Assembly: GCA_902651635.1 (NCBI GenBank)
Contig: CACRSC010000052.1
Span: forward strand, 17,190 to 81,189
DNA length: 64,000 nucleotides
DNA from: Mastigamoeba balamuthi
Taxonomy: Eukaryota; Evosea; Mastigamoebida; Mastigamoebidae
Direction: 5' to 3'
Each line of letters begins with the position of its first letter. The stretch's first letter is position 1. Shown piece by piece: positions 44,479 through 54,829 of this stretch. The translations under genes and the position numbers were made by a program. Under the pieces are notes generated by a model, which was given only the letters and a program-made list of their open reading frames with translations, was not told the origin of the DNA and searched no databases.

Positions 44479-47052
44479 ATGTCCAACATGCCCGACGCCC
44501 CGACGCGCCCGCCGACAGCGGCCGCGCGCACGATCCCCGAGATGTTCGCACTGCGCCTCGCAGACTCGCAGCAGCCGGGCGGACGCTCGCACAGCCTCGT
44601 CTGGCTGGGCGAGGACGGCGAGGTGGCGACGCGCCTGGCGCTGGCCCAGCTGGCAGCCCGCGTGCGGTCGCTGGGGGCTGCGCTGCAGGCCCGGGGGCTC
44701 GTGGGCCAGCGGGCGATCCTGCTCTTCCCCTACGACGACGGCCCCGAGTACTGCGTCGCCTTCTGGGCCTGCGCTGTCGGCGGCGTCGTGCCCGTCCCCG
44801 CCTACGCCGTCGACCCCATGAGGTGCGGGCGTGGCGGTGGGTCCCAGGGGCCTTCCCCGCGTTTTCCGCAACCGCCTTCTGTTTTGCCCGGCTTCAGTGC
44901 GGGGATTGCGGGGATTGCGATTTGTATCTCTGAATTGAATTTGCGAGAGACTGCCGCTTGCAGCGAACCGGAAAAACTCCCGAATGCGAGCGCCGCCAAT
45001 GCAATAATGCAAGAGCGCGGTGAGGGCGGTCTCTCTCCTCTCCTCTCTCTTCTCTTTCTCCCCTCACCCCTCTCTTCTCTCTCTTGTCTCTCCTCTCATT
45101 TCTCCTCTCTCTGCTTCTCTGTCTCTCCCCCCTCGCTCCTCTTCTCTCTTCTCTCGCCACCGCTAGGCCGTCTCCTCTCCTCTGGGAAGGTGTCTCTGTT
45201 CTTCTCTCTTTCCTCTGTCGCTCTCTGATCACTGGCTGCGGCTCGCAGGGTGCAGCAGTCGCTGGAGAGGCTCGTGGCGGTGATCAAGGACAGCGGCAGC
45301 AGGGCCGTGCTGACGACGCGGGCGTTTGAGGCGCAGATGGCGCAGCTCGGGGGCGCGCAGTACATGGCGGGCGTCGACGTGCTCGCCGTCGACGACGAGG
45401 AGGCCTTCCCGCGGACCCCCGAGGCCCAGGCGGCCTGGCGCGACCCGCAGGTCGACCCCGAGGCCCCGCTGATGCTGCAGTACACGAGCGGGTCGACGGG
45501 GCAGCCCAAGGGCGTCGTCCTGACGCACCGCAGCATGCTGGCCCAGCTCGCCGTGCTCAACGCGATGATGGCGGGCCCCGAGGAGCTGCAGCGCTCGACG
45601 TTCTGCTGGGCGCCGCTCTCGTTCAACATGGCCCTGATCGCCTTTGTCGTCTTCCCGCTCTACCGCGGCGTCGACGCGTTCCTCATGAGCCCCGTGTCGT
45701 TCATCAAGCGTCCCGTCCGCTGGCTCAAGGCCATCTCGGACCACCGCATCACCTGGACGGCCGTGCCCAACTCGGCGCTCGACCTCTGCGCCCGGGCCGT
45801 CTCGGAGCGTGTCGCCGCGACGCTGGACCTCTCGTGCGTGCAGAAGATCTTCCTGGGCGGCGAGCCCGTCCACACGGGCTCTGTCGACGCCTTTGTCAAG
45901 CGCTTCTGCGCGGCCTCGCAGCTGGACCCCCTGAGCCCCACGCCGGCGTTCGGCATGGCCGAGACGACGCTGGCGATGCTGTGCACGGCGCGCGGGGAGC
46001 CGCCGAGCTCGCTCTGGGTCGTCGGCGAGGACTTCAACCGCGGGGTCATCACCGTCGCGCCCGAGGGCTCGCCCGACGCGCGGCCCGTCATGACGGCCGG
46101 GCGCGTGGTGCCCGGGCACCGCCTGGCCATCGTCGACCCCGAGACGCTGCGCAGGCTGCCCGAGCGCGCCGTCGGCGAGATGTGGTTCGCGGGCCCGTCG
46201 GTCGCCGCGGGCTACTGGAACAAGAAGGAGCTCAGCGACGAGGTCTTCCACGCGCGCATCGCCGGCGAGGACGACGCGGCCGAGTGGATACGCTCGGGCG
46301 ACCTGGGCTTCGTCAGCGACGGCACCGTGTACATCGCGGGGCGCCACAAGGACATGATCATCGTCTACGGCCACAACCACTACCCCGCCGACATCGAGGA
46401 CACGGTCAACAAGAGCCCCGCCGTGCGCCCCGCCAGCAGCGCCGCGTTCGGCGTCACCGTCGACCGCGAGGAGGGCCTCGTCGTCGTCGCCGAGACGGTC
46501 CTGACGGACCCCGCGGCCGCGCAGGCTGCCATCCCCGAGATCGTCAGCGCCGTCTCGCTGGCGCACGGCATCAAGCCGCGGGCCGTGGCCCTCATCAAGC
46601 CCATGACCATCCAGCGCACCGGCAGCAACAAGATCTCGCGCTCGGCCTGCAAGAAGTGGTTCCTCGCCGGCATCCCCGACCCCGTCGCCGTCTGGGGCAG
46701 CGTCGGCCAGAAGGCGCCGTGCCCCGAGGCGGCCGAGCCGGTCGTGTCGACGGCCGAGGGCCTCAAGCAACGCCCGGTGGCAGCGCTCGCGGCCGAGGAG
46801 GAGGGCAACCTCAACGCCGCGGTCAAGAGGGGGTCGCTGGCCGGGCAGTCGCTGGCGCCCCCGGCCGTCAAGAGGTGCAGCTCTGCCGAGGAGCCCCTCG
46901 AGCCCTCCCGCGCCCGCGACGGCGCTGCAGCGGCTGCGGCGGCTGCGGAGGCGCAGAAGCCACTCGCGCAGGGCGGCGGCCTCAACCAGAACTTCGTGGC
47001 CGGCGTACTGGCGGTGGCCGTGCTGGCCGTGGCGGCCTACGTGATGTTCTAG
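44479..47052 (+). CDS. Fatty-acyl-AMP ligase (FAAL-type), tail-anchored
   Basis: Two exons (44479-44822 and 45249-47052) join across a 426-bp intron into 715 residues. Adenylating-enzyme motifs are complete: YTSGSTGQPKGVVLTH (P-loop), AFGMAETTL, GEMWFAGPSVAAGYW, SGDLGF and GRHKDMIIVYGHNHYPADIE. The last, with the preceding GPSVA-GYW, is typical of FAALs, which activate fatty acids as acyl-adenylates and usually pass them to a carrier protein. No carrier or polyketide synthase module is encoded beside it. After the ligase comes a 120-residue Ala/Glu-rich linker, and the protein ends in a single hydrophobic helix (FVAGVLAVAVLAVAAYVMF) with no residues after it, so it is probably tail-anchored in an internal membrane. 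DIP2-like function is an alternative. Confidence 0.85.
45030..45230 (+). repeat. CT-rich microsatellite in the FAAL intron
   Basis: A 200-bp pyrimidine tract of TCTCTC/CTTCTC variants fills the 3' half of the unusually long (426 bp) first FAAL intron and acts as an extended polypyrimidine tract before the acceptor at 45248. Confidence 0.8.
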
Positions 47053-48062
47053 ACCGGGCCGGTCTCGCCACAGGCCCTGTGCACACTCACTACATCTTTT
47101 TCTTTTCTTTCCCCTCTCCCCCAAAATCAATTGTCCAATGTCAAATAGAAGCAAACAAAAAACACCCGGAGACGCTGTTACTGCGCGTCGTCGCAGCATG
47201 TTGCGTGCGCTACACGATGATGGGATGGGAAAGGCTTGGACCCGGAACAGGTGCGGGTGCTCGCTGTCAGCGCTCCGTCGGCATCGGTCTGCTGCAGGGG
47301 CCCCAGAGCGAGTGAGCGGGTGGCTGCGACCACTGCGACGCGGGAGAACGCACCACGCCACAGAGCCGGCCGGCGGTGGCCTCGGAAGGCACACGGGCCT
47401 CGCGCCGGCCTGCGGGGGCGCCAGCGGTGTGAGTACGGGGTGCGAGGAAGGACAGACGTGCGCACTCGTGCGAGGTCTGCGAGGTCGACGGCACTGAACC
47501 CCCACGCGTAGGCGCCACGCGTCGCGGCACGTCGGCGCAGGCGCGGGGTGCGTGCCGAGTCGAGCTCCGAGTCCTGTGCCCAGTCGGGCGTGCTGTGTGA
47601 CGATGCCATTGGGGGGGAGGTGGGGCTGATGCGAAGAAGACGATAATATGAACAGAAAGACTCGACGGACACGCAAGCAACGCACCCGAAATGCCGAGGA
47701 AACAGCGCGACGGTGACGGAACACGATAGGGACCGTGCCCCTTTGCGGTCTTTCCGGTTTGGCGGAGGGCCAGCGAGGTGCACGTCCACTGCAATTCGGT
47801 GGCTGCCAAACATAGCAGTGCATCTCGGTGAAGGTGGCTCACGCTGCCGCTGTCCCGGAGAGCCGCTCAATCATACGTTCGGATCACCATATGGCCACTG
47901 CGCAAGGGCCAAGACAGGCCAGGCCAGGGGGATGGGAGCTCGGTTTGGTACGGGGTTTCGATTTCAGAAATCTCGAAAGATTCTCGTATCTTCGAACTCA
48001 CGCAAAAAACCGTTTTGGGTTCGAACACCGAGCGAAGGCAAGACATCGCACCGTCCATCGCC
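47053..48062. other. Spacer between FAAL and zinc-ribbon genes
   Basis: No gene is supportable in about 1 kb. CAAAATCAATTGTCCAATG lies shortly after the FAAL stop, and GAAATCTCGAAAGATTCTCGTATCTTCG at about 47966-47995 precedes the next start codon. Confidence 0.4.
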
Positions 48063-50567
48063 ATGCCCATCTGCCCCAACTGTGGAGCCAGCAGCGCCCC
48101 TGGCGCGCCGTCCTGCGCCAAGTGCGGCGCCAAGATCCCCGCGACCCAGAGTACCGGACAAACGCCACCCATTCCGAATCTAGATATTCCGCGAAATATC
48201 TAGATATTAACGCCCCGCAGCCCTGCGCGGCCCCGCGCAGGCCGCCAGCGTCTACGAGAAGGCCCGCGAGCAGTTCATGCAGCAGCAGCAGGCCATGGGC
48301 ATCGACGCCGCGCCGTCGCCCTCTGCGCGGACGTCGCTGGCGCGCGCGGCCGCCGTCTCTGAGTCGACGGGGCGCGCGAAGGAGCCGCTCGACCCCCGCA
48401 CGATGCTGGAGCGCGACACGCGCGTGCGGCTCATCCAGCAGCGCGTGGCCAAGGCAGAGGCCATCCTGCAGCAGCTGTCCAACTGGCCCTCGGCCTCGGG
48501 GTCGGCCCCGGAGCCGCGCCAGGCGGCGGGACAGCAGACGTCTCTCGGCGTCCGCGTGCTGCCCGCAGCCTCGGAGCCCGCGCGCCAGACGCTCGCCACG
48601 CCCTCGCCCGAGCCCGCGGACCCGCACGCCGTCGAGGTGGCCCTGCTGATGATCCAGCACCTGCGGTCCTGGTTCGACCCGCGTGCGTGCGCCCCCGCCG
48701 CGAGCGCCGCCTCGGGGCCCCGCCCGCCGGTTCTCACGCCGCCCGCGCAGGCGTGCCCCCCGTCGCGCTGCCCGAGTGGCAGGCTGCGGGCTCTGGCGGC
48801 AGCACCAGCCCCGTGGACACGTCCAGGCCCGCCAGGAAGAGTGCGTGCCGCCCCCCTGGGGCCCCGGCCGAGGCCCCGCTGACGCCCGCCGCGCGCAGAC
48901 GACAAGACGGTCTTCACTGCGCCTCTGCTGCAGTTCTCGTCGACTCTGTTCACGTGCGGCACCGGTTCCGGGCGGTTCCGAGCGGTTCTGGGGCTGACCC
49001 GCTGGCTTGGGGGCCTGGGCAGGCTGGTGAAGAGCGCGGGGAACTTCCAGGTGACGGCGCTGGGGTCCAAGGGGTTCAAGGAGAGCCTCGAGCGGCTCGT
49101 GGACCTCCAGAAGCAGCTGGCGGCCTCGGCCGAGTCGATCCAGTCGGGCATCCCGGCGGCGACGCACGACCAGATCAAGGAGGCCGTCGAGGCCCTCGCC
49201 GCCCGCCTCAAGACCGTCCACAGGGCCCTCACGGGAGCCGTGCGTGGTTTGGTCTTGATTCTCTCAGATTCTCCCCTGGGAATCTTCCTGGGGTTGATTC
49301 CAGGATCTGGGCCTGATATTCGCGCCGGGGGATATCAGCTGGTCTCGCAGGAGGAGCCGCGCAAGGTGGCGCTGTCGGTGCTGAAGCTCGTGGGAGCGTT
49401 CTTCTGGGTGTACATACCGTACCTCAACTGCTCGCCGAGCGCGTTTGTGGCGACGACCAAGGACTTTGTGACGTCGCTGATGGGCGTCGGCGCCCGCGCC
49501 AACGCAGACCTCGAGGCCATCACCGCCTGCCACCGCCTGCTGGGCGTCGTCAACGGCATCGTGTTCCAGATGCGCCACCCCGCGACGTGCAAGCAGCTGG
49601 CCGAGCACTGCAGCGGCCTGCAGCTCACCATCCGCGCCCTCGTCCTCCTCGTCATGCAGGGGTGCGTTGCGCATCCCCCCCCCCCGTTTCCGCCGCTTCT
49701 CGCACCGCTTCCACGGCCCCCACAGCGTGTCTCGCACGCTTTCTGGGGGGAGAGCACACGAGCGTGTGCCCGAGGCTCTTGGCTCCCCTTGGGCCGGTGG
49801 GCCTCCGGGCTGCAAACTGTGCTGTGCTGCTGCTGCTGCGCCGTGTGCGCGTGCGCGAGAGGCCACTCTGACGCGGGGGTTCGCGCACGTCGCAGGGGGC
49901 AGAAGAGCAACGAGTACAACATGGTGGTGGCCAAGCACCTGGGCAGGATCAAGGAGCTCGTGCAGGAGGTCCCCACGTCGCGCATCGGGCCCGAGCTGGG
50001 GCCCTCGGAGGAGCACACGCTGATGGAGGGCGGCATCGCGCTGCTGCGCGACACGCTGAGCTACTACGAGCCCAACATCACGAGCCTCGAGGCCAAGGAG
50101 ATCCTCGAGCACCTGCACCCGCTGCCCAGGCTCCTCGAGGACCTCTGCAAGCACAGCAAGGTCGCCCGCGAGAACGGCAACCCCACGTTCGGGTCCGTCG
50201 GCCGATTCAATTGCATTCTCTCTGTTCTCTCTCACTCGTCCACTCACCACCAGAGCTGTGCTCGACGCCTCCAACGCGCTGTCCAACGCGGTCATCAAGT
50301 TCAACGAGGAAGTGCTGATGGGCAACGCCTCCTTTGCCATCTGCTCGCAGTGAGTTCCGGCTCTCCTCTCTGGCTTGCGCCCGCCTGCTCACTAGGGACC
50401 GGGGGGCGTCCAGGTCGCTGCACCACGCGGCGCTGCAGGTGCAGCTGGCGGCCATGTCGTGGGCGCTCAACAACGGCAACTGTCCGCACCACCAGCTGGC
50501 CATCAGCGTGCGCGCGCTGTCGTTCTCGCTGGTCTCTGTCATGGACCTCTGCTACCTCAACGCCTAG
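48063..50567 (+). CDS. Zinc-ribbon plus helical-domain protein of unknown function
   Basis: Nine exons (48063-48150, 48221-48682, 48751-48840, 48899-48953, 49023-49239, 49339-49661, 49896-50192, 50254-50349, 50414-50567) join in phase to 593 residues. The first exon is a zinc ribbon, CPNCGASSAPGAPSCAKCGA, preceded only by MPI. A Gln-rich helix and a disordered Ala/Pro/Ser linker follow. From about residue 225 the protein is all-helical, with well-conserved-looking segments such as FKESLERLVDLQKQLAASAESI, FVTSLMGVGARANADLEAI, NEYNMVVAKHLGRIKELVQEV and ALQVQLAAMSWALNNGNC. The helical part vaguely recalls four-helix bundles of cytoskeletal adaptors, but I do not recognise the family. Neither signal peptide nor membrane helix is present. 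It is the most intron-dense gene in the window. Confidence 0.75.
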
Positions 50568-51934
50568 GCGGCACGCGCAGCCTCCCACCAGCGCCTCCCC
50601 CTCTGCCGAAGCGCCAGCGACGGCTCCCCTCTGCCCTGCTTCCACTCCGACCCCCCCGGGAAGACGGGCAGGAACAACAGGCGCTCGAGTGCATTGGAAC
50701 TGCTGGCTGTCGCAGCGCCTCTGCAGGCAAGGTGCGCCGCTTGGTGCTCGACCGGTCGACGACACGGCGCCACGCACGACCTCGACGACGATCGCGTGCA
50801 GCCCCGTGCGGCCGCAGGGCACTTTTGGGGCTGTATTTCCCGTGTCAGCTGCTGGCACTTACGATGCGGAACACGAGCCTGCTCACAGGAGGAGGCCCGT
50901 CTTCAGCCGGCTCCCGGGAGCTCTCCCCTCGGCCGTTCTCAGATGTTTCTCGGCCGGGGACCCGTGCGCATTCGTAGAGACGGGTACCCGCGTGCATTCG
51001 TAGAGACGCCAGTGGCCCCTTTTTGTATTCACCAGCGCAGTGGTGCTGGCTTCCACACGCGGTTCCTCGCCCCGCTGCCCTCCAGCCTCCCCCTCTCTTT
51101 CCTCGCCGCAGCGCGCCCACTTCTCACGGGCTTGCATACCGATGCGCTCTCAGGGCACTGCAAATAGAAGTGTGACGACGCAGAGCTGCAGCAGGAGAGA
51201 CCTCGGAGGACGCAGTGCTGCGGTGACGGACTGGCATCCGACAGCCGTGAACGGGTTCTGTCCCACATAGGGCGCCGTGATTCGAGCCTCCAGTGCGGGG
51301 CTGGATGAGCAGGATGTCTCTGGCACCGCAGCACTGCGCGGCACGGACGGCGGGGCGCACGGGACTGGAGCAGCAGGAGTCGGGCGGGCGTGCCAGCCAG
51401 AAGGCACGCCTGCCGGCGGGGCCAGAGGTGCTCCCGCCTCCACGTGGCTGGCCCTGGGGGTGTCGCCCTCATGCTTAGGAATCATCAAGGGGGCGGCACC
51501 GCTGAGAGGAGCACACAGCAAACCAACTCTGAAACTCAGCCTCTTTGCTGGTCATCTTGCAGCTCTCTGCTGCCTTCGAGTTTGTTTGAAACAACCACGA
51601 GGGTCGCGGGCCACTGAGGCAATGCTTTCCCCACTGAGATGAGAGTATGTCCTCTATTGTCGCCCAGAATCCTGGGCGACATAACAACTGTTACAGAAAA
51701 CAACGGAATGGAGTGCCAGCAGTAATCTGGTGCTGATGCTCGCCGGATCCAAAAATGACAATTTGAATGTCATGTGAGCTTTGTTAGTGGGAGCGTATGA
51801 AGGCGTCTGCTCGGTCTGGGGCCCCGTGGAAATTGTCTCCTGTCACTGAGCTGCGAGATCTACCTCAAAAAGCTGGATATCTGCCGTCTGCACAATCAAT
51901 TGTTTGTTGTTGTTGTTCTCAACACCTGGGTTGG
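50568..51934. other. Spacer upstream of the second unknown-family gene
   Basis: No gene is supportable in about 1.37 kb. The last 150 bp is less GC-rich and contains ATCAATTGTTTGTTGTTGTTG, a possible promoter region. The frame of the next gene is open back to 51797. Confidence 0.4.
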
Positions 51935-52915
51935 ATGCAGTGCGCCTCTGAAGACAAGCCCGTCATCTCGCTGGTGGCCGAGTACCTGGCGGACACGTTC
52001 CTCCCCATCAGCATTGCAGTCCCCAGGAGCGCCCTGAGCACTGCCTCGAGTTACCGCACAGGGCTCTTCAGGGCGTGGCTCCAGTCCCGCCGCAGCCCCG
52101 TCATCGAGGTCTACTACTGGGCCGTCTCAACACCTGCATCCGACAGCACGCCCCTCGTCGCGCACCCCGCCGTCTACGCGGCAGAGCACCTGGGGGTCGT
52201 GCCCCAGGGCTACTTCGGCCTCGAGGCGAGGCCCGAGGGCGACGAGTACGTGCTCGACTCGCAGGGTAAGTTGCCCAGGCGCTGGATGCTCATGATGGTC
52301 GACTTCTGGTTCAAGCACGAGTCGGGCGCCCGCGTCGTCCCCGCGGACCCCGAGGCCGAGAAGGCGCTGCTCCGCGAGTCCGCGAGCGAGTGGGAGGCGC
52401 GCCTGCGGGAGCTGCCGGCCGCCGTCCGCGAGGCGCTGCAGGAGGCGATGCTGTACATCAACTGGAGGGGCCGGTGCTCGTTCAGGGTCAGGCAGGCGCC
52501 GCCGTACACGCTGCAGCAGGTCACCGAGCTGCTGGGCGCCAAGGAGGCCGAGGCCCTGGACGACCGCGACCGCGGGCACGTCGCCGGCCGCGTGTGGTGC
52601 ACGGGGGACAACTGGTGCTCTGTGCCCACGAGGGCGTTCTTCCGCAGGTGCGAGCGCTTCCTGAGCATCCCCAAGGTCGATATCCCCGGGTGGACGGCTC
52701 CCTACCAGCGCAACAGCGCATGCGAGGGTGGTATCGTGATGTTCTATGACTTTGGGCCGTGGCAGCAGCTGGCCCCGCACCTCGGCAGCATCAGCGACGG
52801 CAGGTGCGACCTGCGGGGCTCCGACTCGTACTGCCACTGCCGCGCCCTGATGCCCATCGACGAGCTGATCGTCCTGCGCGAGGCACTCAAGACAGAGGGC
52901 GCCGTCGTCGAGTGA
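51935..52915 (+). CDS. Unknown two-member protein family, member 2
   Basis: A 326-residue frame, clearly paralogous to the protein at 4151-5152, at roughly 55-60% identity by eye over most of its length. Shared blocks are EYLADTFLPI-IAVP, PRRW-LMM-DFWFKHESGA-VVP, QAPPYT-QQV or QV, FFRRCERFL-IPK, EGGIV-YD-G-W--LA, and P-DELIVLREALK-EGA. The start at 51935 corresponds to the start chosen for member 1. Unlike member 1, it lies in ordinary GC-rich surroundings and uses more G/C at third positions, so the two copies have lived in different composition environments for some time. Function unknown; soluble. Confidence 0.75.
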   Translation: MQCASEDKPVISLVAEYLADTFLPISIAVPRSALSTASSYRTGLFRAWLQSRRSPVIEVYYWAVSTPASDSTPLVAHPAVYAAEHLGVVPQGYFGLEARPEGDEYVLDSQGKLPRRWMLMMVDFWFKHESGARVVPADPEAEKALLRESASEWEARLRELPAAVREALQEAMLYINWRGRCSFRVRQAPPYTLQQVTELLGAKEAEALDDRDRGHVAGRVWCTGDNWCSVPTRAFFRRCERFLSIPKVDIPGWTAPYQRNSACEGGIVMFYDFGPWQQLAPHLGSISDGRCDLRGSDSYCHCRALMPIDELIVLREALKTEGAVVE

Positions 52916-53189
52916 GAGCGCCTGGGAGAGGTGGAGGTGGGGGAGGGGGGCGACCTGGGGGAGAACAGCAAAAAACCCTTGCTGGCACAGCAGCCAATCG
53001 TCTCCTCTCTAGGACCACACTACCCCTCGAGCCCCAGTTCTTATGAGAGAGAGGACTGGAGGACACATAGAGAAGCGTCTCCCTTTGTACCTTCAATCCG
53101 GGAGCAGCAGAGCAACAGACAGGCGGGATAGTGAACACGCAAGACAGGGCGGCCGTTGTTGGCTGTAGTACAGGGAGGTAGGGCCAGTG

Positions 53190-54487
53190 TCATCGCTTGC
53201 CGAGGGCGCCGCACTCGTCGCGGTGGCCCAGCCGCCAGTGCAGCCGCTGGCACTCGACCGAGCAGTACCGCGCAGCCCTGCACGCCCCGCAGACCTTGTC
53301 CGCCGCCGCCCCGCACCACGCGCAGGCCCTCCGCTGGTGCCGCTGCTGCTGTTGGTGCAACTGCTCTGGCCCTTCCTGCAGCTGCTCTTGCCTCTGCTGG
53401 GGTCCCTCCTGCACCTGCAGTGGCTGCTGCCGGAGGGGCTCCTGTTGCTGCTGCTGGGGCCCCTCCTCCTGCAGTGGCAGCTGCTGGGGCCCCTCATGCT
53501 GCTGCTGCTGTTGTTGCTGGGGCTCCTCCTGCTGCTGGTCCTCCTCCTCTTCCTCCTCCTCCTCCTCTTCCTGCTCCTGCTCCTGCAGTGGCTGCTGGCG
53601 GGGTAGCTCCTGCTGCTGGGGCCCCTCCTCCTGCAGTGACAGCTCGGGTCCCTCGTGTTGCTGCTGCTGTTGCCGGGGCTCCTGGGGCTCCTGCTGCTGC
53701 TGTTGCTGGGGCGTCTGGGGCTCCTGCAGCTGCAGCTGCAGGGGTCCCTCGTGCTGCTGTGGCTGCTGCGGGGGCTCCTGCGTGTCGCTCTCGCGGTCGC
53801 AGAGGTCTGGTGGCGTCTGCTGCGCGCTGCTGCCCCCCGCCTCCTCCTCGCAGGCGACCCGTGCCAGCGCCCTGCGCGTCTCTGCGTGCCTCGAGGCCTC
53901 AGCCGCGTGCGCCCTCTCGAGCCTCGCGTGCCTCTGCTCGAGCCCCGCGAGCCTCTGCTGCAGCGCCGCCCTCGCTGCCCGCTCCCTCGCCAGCTCCGCC
54001 TCCAGCCGCCCCACCCGCTCCTCCGCCTCCCGCGCCCCGCGCCCCCTCGCCCCCGCGTGCCTGCTGCTGCTGCTGCTGCTCTCGCACGCGGCCTCGTACA
54101 TGGCCTTGAGCTTCACGGCCTGCCTGTGGGCCCCCTGTCTCAGTGCCATCGCGAAATGCATCGGAGAAAAATCTCGAAAATCTGGGAAATCGGGGAAAAT
54201 CTGGGAAATGGGCCCTGCCTGAAGTACTTGAGCGACTGGGCCTCTGCGGAGCGGGCGCGCGACTCGGCGAGGTCGCGGGCGGCGCGGGGGACGGCGACGT
54301 GGTCGGGGAGGAGGCGGGCGTAGGCGGTGGGCGGGTCGGGCGAGGACTCGGCCCGCTGGCGCGCCGTGCCGCCCACCAGCGCGAACAGCGAGGCCGTCGA
54401 GCGTGCGGCGGGGGCCGCGAGGGTCTCCGCGGGCTGCCCTGCTACGGCGTACACGGTCACGCGCTCGGCGGAGGAGCCCGACGACAT
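53190..54487 (-). CDS. MYND zinc-finger protein with Gln/Glu-rich region
   Basis: Two exons (54487-54228 and 54138-53190) join in phase across an 89-bp intron to 402 residues. The C-terminus is a complete MYND finger: CAWCGAAADKVCGACRAARYCSVECQRLHW then GHRDEC, with the C-x2-C ... C-x2-C ... C-x3-C ... H-x3-C spacing. MYND domains mediate protein interactions, often in transcription regulators. The middle is a long coiled coil (EAEERVGRLEAELARERAARAALQQRL) and then some 150 residues of Gln/Glu/Pro repeats (EGPQQQ units) from CTG/CTC repeats. The N-terminal 85 residues are predicted globular but not recognised. It shares a divergent promoter with the ligand-gated channel gene. The low-complexity length probably varies between strains. 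Confidence 0.75.
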
Positions 54488-54829
54488 GAGACGGCCCGCA
54501 CGGCGGTTGCGCGGTTGGAAGATACGCGAATCTGCAGATATAAATATCTGGCCGGATATCCTGAGCGAAAGATATCTCGCGCTGAGCAGCGCTCGCTGGA
54601 CTGCCTCCTGAACGCGGCACTGAAATCGCCAGAGAGTCTCGCCGGCAGAGTGGGGGAAGGGATCGCGAGGGGGGATAGGAGGTGAGGGTCTTTTCTGACT
54701 CACCGCCGGCAAGTTTCATTTCCAGGAAGACCCCGCATTTGGTGCGCGTCCACTGACGTGCACAGCGGACGAAAATCCAGCGGGCGATCTGGCGATCTGC
54801 TCCACAAATAGCAGCCAATCGCATTCCCG
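54488..54829. promoter_or_regulatory. Shared promoter of MYND and channel genes
   Basis: Between 54530 and 54585 the region carries GATATAAATATCTGG, CCGGATATCC and AAAGATATCTCGC, again copies of the A/T octamer found in other head-to-head intervals. Confidence 0.5.

Noticed and set aside
53340-53800. Plus-strand Leu-rich membrane protein
   Set aside because: The Leu runs are the complement of the Gln/Glu repeats in the MYND gene, whose two exons join in phase and end in a complete zinc finger.
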